Of a stretch of DNA of 9,788 nt, positions 6,090-9,788 are shown in pieces. Location: contig CAZSDU010000040.1 in the NCBI GenBank assembly GCA_964605775.1, positions 1 through 9,788 on the forward strand, read 5' to 3'. A model generated the notes under the pieces. The model saw only the letters and a list, made by a program, of their open reading frames with translations. It was not told the origin of the DNA and ran no database searches. This stretch comes from CAZSDU01 sp964605775. GTDB taxonomy: Bacteria; Bacteroidota; Bacteroidia; Bacteroidales; FEN-979. A program made the position numbers and the translations under genes. How positions within the stretch are numbered: the first letter of the stretch is position 1; every line of letters begins with the position of its first letter.

Positions 6090-6761
6090 TCATATTCTCT
6101 CATTGACAATTTGTCCGTCGAAAAGGTTCACAATCCTGCTGCTGAATTCCGCATCCCTTTGAGCATGGGTGACCATGATAATGGTACTGCCTTCTTCGTT
6201 AAGTTTTGCCAGCATGTTCATTACTTCTTCTCCCCTTGATGAATCCAGGTTCCCTGTGGGTTCATCGGCCAGGATCAAACTGGGTTGCATGACCACAGCC
6301 CGGGCAATGGCTACCCTTTGTTGCTGACCACCCGATATTTGCATAGGAAAATAATGCTGACGGGCAAGGATGCCTAATTTGTCCAGGGTGGAAATTACCC
6401 TTGCTTTTCTTTCTTTGATGGGTATGTTCAAATAGATCAGCGGTAGCTCCACGTTTTCGAATACAGTCATTTCATCGATCAGGTTAAAATTCTGAAAGAT
6501 AAATCCGATTTTATGTTTCCTGAGTCGTGTCCTTTGTTTTTCATTCAGGCCGGCAACATTTTCACCCAGGAAGAAGTATTTTCCCAGACTTGGTTGATCC
6601 AGCAGGCCTAGAATATTCAGAAGGGTCGATTTCCCACAACCTGAGGGTCCCATGATGGCGACAAATTCCCCGGTATCAACTGAAAGGTTAACTTTGTTCA
6701 GGGCCATGGTTTCCACCTCATCGGCGGAAAAAATTTTGGTCAGTTCATGAGTCCTGATCAT
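6090..6761 (-). CDS. ABC transporter ATPase, MacB/LolD type
   Basis: This 223-residue nucleotide-binding subunit is of the family that powers FtsX-fold permeases (MacB, LolD, FtsE). Visible motifs are Walker A GPSGCGKST (38-46), the Q loop IFQNFNLIDE (Gln90), signature ISGGQQQR (142-149), Walker B LILADEPTGNLD (162-173) and the H-loop His199. MALNKVNLSVDTGEFVAIMG is the usual N-terminal strand region. An in-frame ATG at 6812 would add 17 unrelated residues and overlap the exporter gene by 35 nt. Family proteins begin at MIRTHELTK, and AAAGGA lies three bases before that ATG, so 6761 is chosen (16 nt after the exporter stop). It is the last gene of the minus-strand operon; its permease partner is presumably the one at 8970-9788, separated from it by the exporter. 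Confidence 0.93.
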   Translation of the reverse strand: MIRTHELTKIFSADEVETMALNKVNLSVDTGEFVAIMGPSGCGKSTLLNILGLLDQPSLGKYFFLGENVAGLNEKQRTRLRKHKIGFIFQNFNLIDEMTVFENVELPLIYLNIPIKERKARVISTLDKLGILARQHYFPMQISGGQQQRVAIARAVVMQPSLILADEPTGNLDSSRGEEVMNMLAKLNEEGSTIIMVTHAQRDAEFSSRIVNLFDGQIVNERI

Positions 6762-6777
6762 AGGTCCTTTATTATTA

Positions 6778-8973
6778 TCATCCAAGTTCAAGCTGGTTTT
6801 TGACCAATTCATAATAAGCTCCTTTTTTTTTGGTTAAGCTGATATGATTTCCTTTTTCCACGATTCTTCCTCTCTCAAGGACAACGATCTGGTCGGCATT
6901 TTTGACAGTGCTGAGCCGGTGCGCTACCACGATCACTGTTTTCCCCTTAAAAAAATCATTAAGATGCCCCATGATGACTTTTTCATTGTTGGCATCAAGC
7001 GCATTGGTGGCTTCATCAAAAAAAAGGTATTGAGGATTACGGTAAACGGCTCTGGCAATTAGTATCCTTTGTTTCTGGCCTTCACTGATCCCGTTTCCAT
7101 CCTGTCCGATACGTGATTCCAGTCCCATGGGCATAAATTTGATAAATTCTTCCAGATTGGCAAGTTTCAAAGCATATTGTAACCGGGTCGGATCAGGTGG
7201 AGTATCGCTCATCGCAATGTTATTGGCAATGGAATCTGAAAAAATATATCCGTCCTGCATAACAGATCCACAGACCGATCTCCAAAATCTGCAGGAAAAA
7301 TCAGAAAATGGAATACTCCCGATCATGATTTGTCCATGTTGTGGCTGATAGAAACCAAGCAATAATTTAATCAGGGTTGTTTTACCGCTACCACTCGAGC
7401 CAACAATGGCCGTCACACGATGTTCAGGGATTTCAAGATCGAGATGGTTCAGTATCATCGGGGAATGGGGGCCTTCATACTGAAAGGTAAGTCCGGAGAG
7501 ACGGATGCTTTTATCTTCAGGAAGTTGGCTCAGCTTCTTTTCCCTGAGATCTTCTTCCTCAGGCTGATGATTGATTTCCTCCAACCTTTCAATACTGATG
7601 CTTGCATCCTGGGCTTCCCGGATGAAATTTACCATTTGCTCCACAGGATTATTCAACTGCCCGAGGATGTATTGTATGGCTAGCATCATTCCCAGGGTTA
7701 GCTGACCCTGCAGCACCAGTGAAGCAGATAAAAAAGTGATGATAACATCCTTGCTACGGATAAACAACAATGCCCCCACACTCTGGTACTGACTGAGGGT
7801 GAGACTTTTAATGTTCAATTTATACAATTTTTCCTGAATCCCTTTCCATTCTCCCTGTTTCTGCTCTTCACAATTGTTAAGTTTGATCTCCTGCATCCCG
7901 GTGATCATCTGGATCAGGGTATTCTGATTTTCCGAAAGTCTGGCAAACCGCAGGTAGTCTAGTTCCCTACGACGTTTCATAAATAGGTAAATCCATAGCG
8001 TGTAAAGCAGACTGCTGATGAGAAAAATAACAAAAATCAGACCATTGTAAAATAATAATACCATTCCCATGATCAGAAAGCTGACGGCAGAGAATAAAAT
8101 ATTCAGAGAACTGACGGTTAAAAATGACTGAATACGGTGATGGTCATTGATACGTTGCATCAGGTCTCCGATCATTTTCGAATTGAAAAAACCCAAAGGA
8201 AGTTTCATGATTTTCCCCAGAAATCCTGCAATCATAGAAATGCCAATACGCGTACTAAGATGAAGTAAAATCCTGCCCCTGATAAACTCCACACTTCCAA
8301 GTCCCAGGAAAAGGGCAAATTGCCCCAGTAAAATAAGGGTTATAAAGTTCAGATCTTTGTTTTTAATACCGGTATCTACGATGGCCTGGGTAAGAAATGG
8401 GAAGATCAGTTGTATCAGACTCCCCAGGAGCATACCCACCGCAAGTTTCAGCATCTGACTACGGTGTGGGTGCAAATAGGAGGAGATATAACGGAAGGAA
8501 GCTTTTCCGGATTTTTCTTCTTTAAGTTCATGAAATTCCTGACCTGGTTCAAGGGCAAGGCCATAGCCTTCCTCTGTATCATCATTGCCAGAAATCCAGT
8601 TTTCTATGAATTCCTGCTTTTCCAGTTTTATCTTCCCGTGTGCCGGATCAGCCAACAGAATGTAATCCTTTCCCCGACGGTGTCTGAATCCGTAAACCAC
8701 TACAAAATGACGTTGATTCCAGTGAAGAATACTGGGCAAGGGCATTTCATTGATCAATTGGTCATAGCTTATTTTTACACCGATAGATTTCAATCCCAAT
8801 GTTTCCGCCGCTTCACTGAGACTTAGCAAAGAAGTTCCATCCCGGGTGATATGACAAAGGCTTCGAAGGGATTCCAGACGGATGTTTTTCCCATGAAAGG
8901 CAGCAATCATTTGCAGACAGGCCGGACCACAATCGGTGGAATCATGCTGGTGAATAAATGGGAAACGTTTCAT
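6778..8973 (-). CDS. Peptidase-containing ABC exporter (C39 bacteriocin/peptide processing type)
   Basis: This 731-residue inner-membrane half-transporter works as a dimer. It cuts a leader from a ribosomal peptide, normally after a double glycine, and exports the core. The C39 peptidase (~1-140) has oxyanion Gln9, catalytic Cys15 in STDCGPACL, His89 in RHFVVVYG and Asp109 in LADPAHG, all intact. The membrane domain (~165-460) has about six helices. The ATPase has Walker A GSSGSGKTT (525-533), Q-loop Gln573, signature ISEGQKQR (629-636; Glu replaces a Gly of LSGGQ), Walker B LFFDEATNALD (650-660) and His685. It starts with a 4-nt ATGA overlap on the permease stop, which is strong evidence for coupling. 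No HlyD adaptor, TolC or precursor peptide gene is in view; they may lie beyond 9788. Confidence 0.95.
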   Translation of the reverse strand: MKRFPFIHQHDSTDCGPACLQMIAAFHGKNIRLESLRSLCHITRDGTSLLSLSEAAETLGLKSIGVKISYDQLINEMPLPSILHWNQRHFVVVYGFRHRRGKDYILLADPAHGKIKLEKQEFIENWISGNDDTEEGYGLALEPGQEFHELKEEKSGKASFRYISSYLHPHRSQMLKLAVGMLLGSLIQLIFPFLTQAIVDTGIKNKDLNFITLILLGQFALFLGLGSVEFIRGRILLHLSTRIGISMIAGFLGKIMKLPLGFFNSKMIGDLMQRINDHHRIQSFLTVSSLNILFSAVSFLIMGMVLLFYNGLIFVIFLISSLLYTLWIYLFMKRRRELDYLRFARLSENQNTLIQMITGMQEIKLNNCEEQKQGEWKGIQEKLYKLNIKSLTLSQYQSVGALLFIRSKDVIITFLSASLVLQGQLTLGMMLAIQYILGQLNNPVEQMVNFIREAQDASISIERLEEINHQPEEEDLREKKLSQLPEDKSIRLSGLTFQYEGPHSPMILNHLDLEIPEHRVTAIVGSSGSGKTTLIKLLLGFYQPQHGQIMIGSIPFSDFSCRFWRSVCGSVMQDGYIFSDSIANNIAMSDTPPDPTRLQYALKLANLEEFIKFMPMGLESRIGQDGNGISEGQKQRILIARAVYRNPQYLFFDEATNALDANNEKVIMGHLNDFFKGKTVIVVAHRLSTVKNADQIVVLERGRIVEKGNHISLTKKKGAYYELVKNQLELG

Positions 8974-9788
8974 TCGTATTTCAGCACATCAACGGGTTTT
9001 TCTCTTAACACAACAATGGTCCGGTACAGAAGAATCAAGGCGACAAAAATGAAAACCGACAACACTGAGATCACAAAAATAAAAGCATTTAATGGAATAT
9101 AATAATAAAATGAATGTAACCAGGCATTCATCAAATACCAGGAAACCGGAAAACTGATACAAGTCGCAATGCCTATGTAAATATAAAATTCACGCTGCAA
9201 CCTGATCATGAGATGTGTGTTGGAAGCCCCGAAAATTTTCCTGATGGATATTTCTTTTCTTCTCCTTTCTGTGATCAGTAAACCAAGCCCAAACAACCCC
9301 ATACCCGTGATCACAAATGCAAGCAGGGTAAATGCTGCCACCACTTTCCCAAATCTTTTTTCTTTGTTATACATATGCTCGAGCTCCTGATCAAAAACTG
9401 AATAATTAAATGGGAGAGTGGGTGCCAAATCATACCAGGATTTCTCTATTACGTCAATCAGTTGTTCCTGTTCGCCGGTTTTATATCTCACTAAAACATT
9501 CTTACACGACTGTGGCTGAAAGCAAAACATGGCCGGTTGGATTTTCTGATGCAGGGTCCGGATATTGAAATCGTCAACGATTCCGATAATCTTATACATC
9601 CCAATCATGATTTCCAATGGACTTTTCAGTTCCATCACCTGGGCCGCCTCCTGGTTCAGCAAAATCATAGAATAATTGAGCATGCTGTCGTTGGGGCTGA
9701 AGTCCTTGCCTGATTTAAGTTTGATACCCATGGTTTCAAAAAAATCATAATCAATAAAAAACCGCTCAAGCTCTATTTCTTTTTCAGG
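8970..9788 (-). CDS. FtsX/MacB-type ABC transporter permease, C-terminal part (N-terminus outside window)
   Basis: The frame is open from the window edge (9788) to the TGA at 8970, giving the last 272 residues; the ATG at 9731 is internal, not a start. The visible order is the end of a periplasmic MacB-type domain (to ~residue 140 of this piece, with YDFFETMGIKL and GIVDDFN), then an FtsX domain. That domain has helices at ~147-170, 202-222 and 235-256, the cytoplasmic stretch ERRRKEISIRKIFGAS (~174-189) and the ending REKPVDVLKYE common in Bacteroidota permeases of about 800 residues with two FtsX modules. It probably pairs with the ATPase at 6090-6761 to move or extrude a hydrophobic or peptide substrate. 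The stop overlaps the exporter start by four bases. Confidence 0.9.
   Translation of the reverse strand, partial: PEKEIELERFFIDYDFFETMGIKLKSGKDFSPNDSMLNYSMILLNQEAAQVMELKSPLEIMIGMYKIIGIVDDFNIRTLHQKIQPAMFCFQPQSCKNVLVRYKTGEQEQLIDVIEKSWYDLAPTLPFNYSVFDQELEHMYNKEKRFGKVVAAFTLLAFVITGMGLFGLGLLITERRRKEISIRKIFGASNTHLMIRLQREFYIYIGIATCISFPVSWYLMNAWLHSFYYYIPLNAFIFVISVLSVFIFVALILLYRTIVVLREKPVDVLKYE

Noticed and set aside
8410..8826. 138-codon + strand reading frame opposite the peptide exporter
   Set aside because: It is antisense to the conserved peptidase and first membrane helices of the exporter and shows no recognisable domain or promoter.

Overview
The window looks like chromosomal DNA of a Bacteroidota (Bacteroidetes) bacterium. 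The basis is AT-rich spacers, genes mostly without Shine-Dalgarno sequences, two exact matches to the Bacteroidota -7 promoter element TAnnTTTG, and protein families with a typical Bacteroidota look: an NtrC-type regulator with a GAFTDA loop, an NtrY-like kinase, MacB/FtsX-type ABC proteins and a hexapeptide acyltransferase. This is inferred from sequence character; no database search was run.

Layout. (1) Positions 1-65 hold what reads as the 3' end of a + strand tRNA (ending in CCA), followed by a perfect 17-bp hairpin. (2) Positions 147-2400 are a + strand pair with overlapping ends: a left-handed beta-helix acyltransferase and a radical-SAM, PLP-dependent protein of the lysine 2,3-aminomutase (KamA) family. 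In the latter, both aspartates that hold the lysine side chain are replaced. (3) Positions 2435-3196 (minus strand) encode an unrecognised membrane-anchored helical protein. (4) Positions 3197-3372 are a divergent control region with a good sigma-54 promoter (GG-N10-GC) facing the minus-strand gene, two identical dyads 21 bp apart about 100-120 bp upstream of it, and a TAnnTTTG -7 box facing the + strand. (5) Positions 3373-6085 are a + strand two-component operon: a sigma-54 activating response regulator and its membrane histidine kinase, overlapping by 11 nt. (6) Positions 6090-9788 are a minus-strand ABC export operon, convergent with the kinase gene. It reads FtsX/MacB-type permease (cut by the window edge), then a C39-peptidase-containing peptide exporter, then a MacB/LolD-type ATPase.

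How it may work together. The kinase and regulator probably control the divergent membrane-protein gene directly: enhancer-like dyads, sigma-54 promoter and sigma-54 activator all lie within about 250 bp. The proximal dyad also covers the -35/-33 zone of the regulator's own promoter, which suggests autoregulation. The ABC operon combines a double-glycine leader-cleaving peptide exporter with a MacB-like permease/ATPase pair. This suggests peptide secretion plus self-protection or a second extrusion step, but no precursor peptide gene is visible here. The acyltransferase/aminomutase pair may make an acylated beta-amino acid; this is a hypothesis from gene overlap and active-site residues only.

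The most interesting points are the self-contained sigma-54 circuit driving an unknown membrane protein, and the KamA-family enzyme with a remodelled substrate pocket and no structural zinc site.
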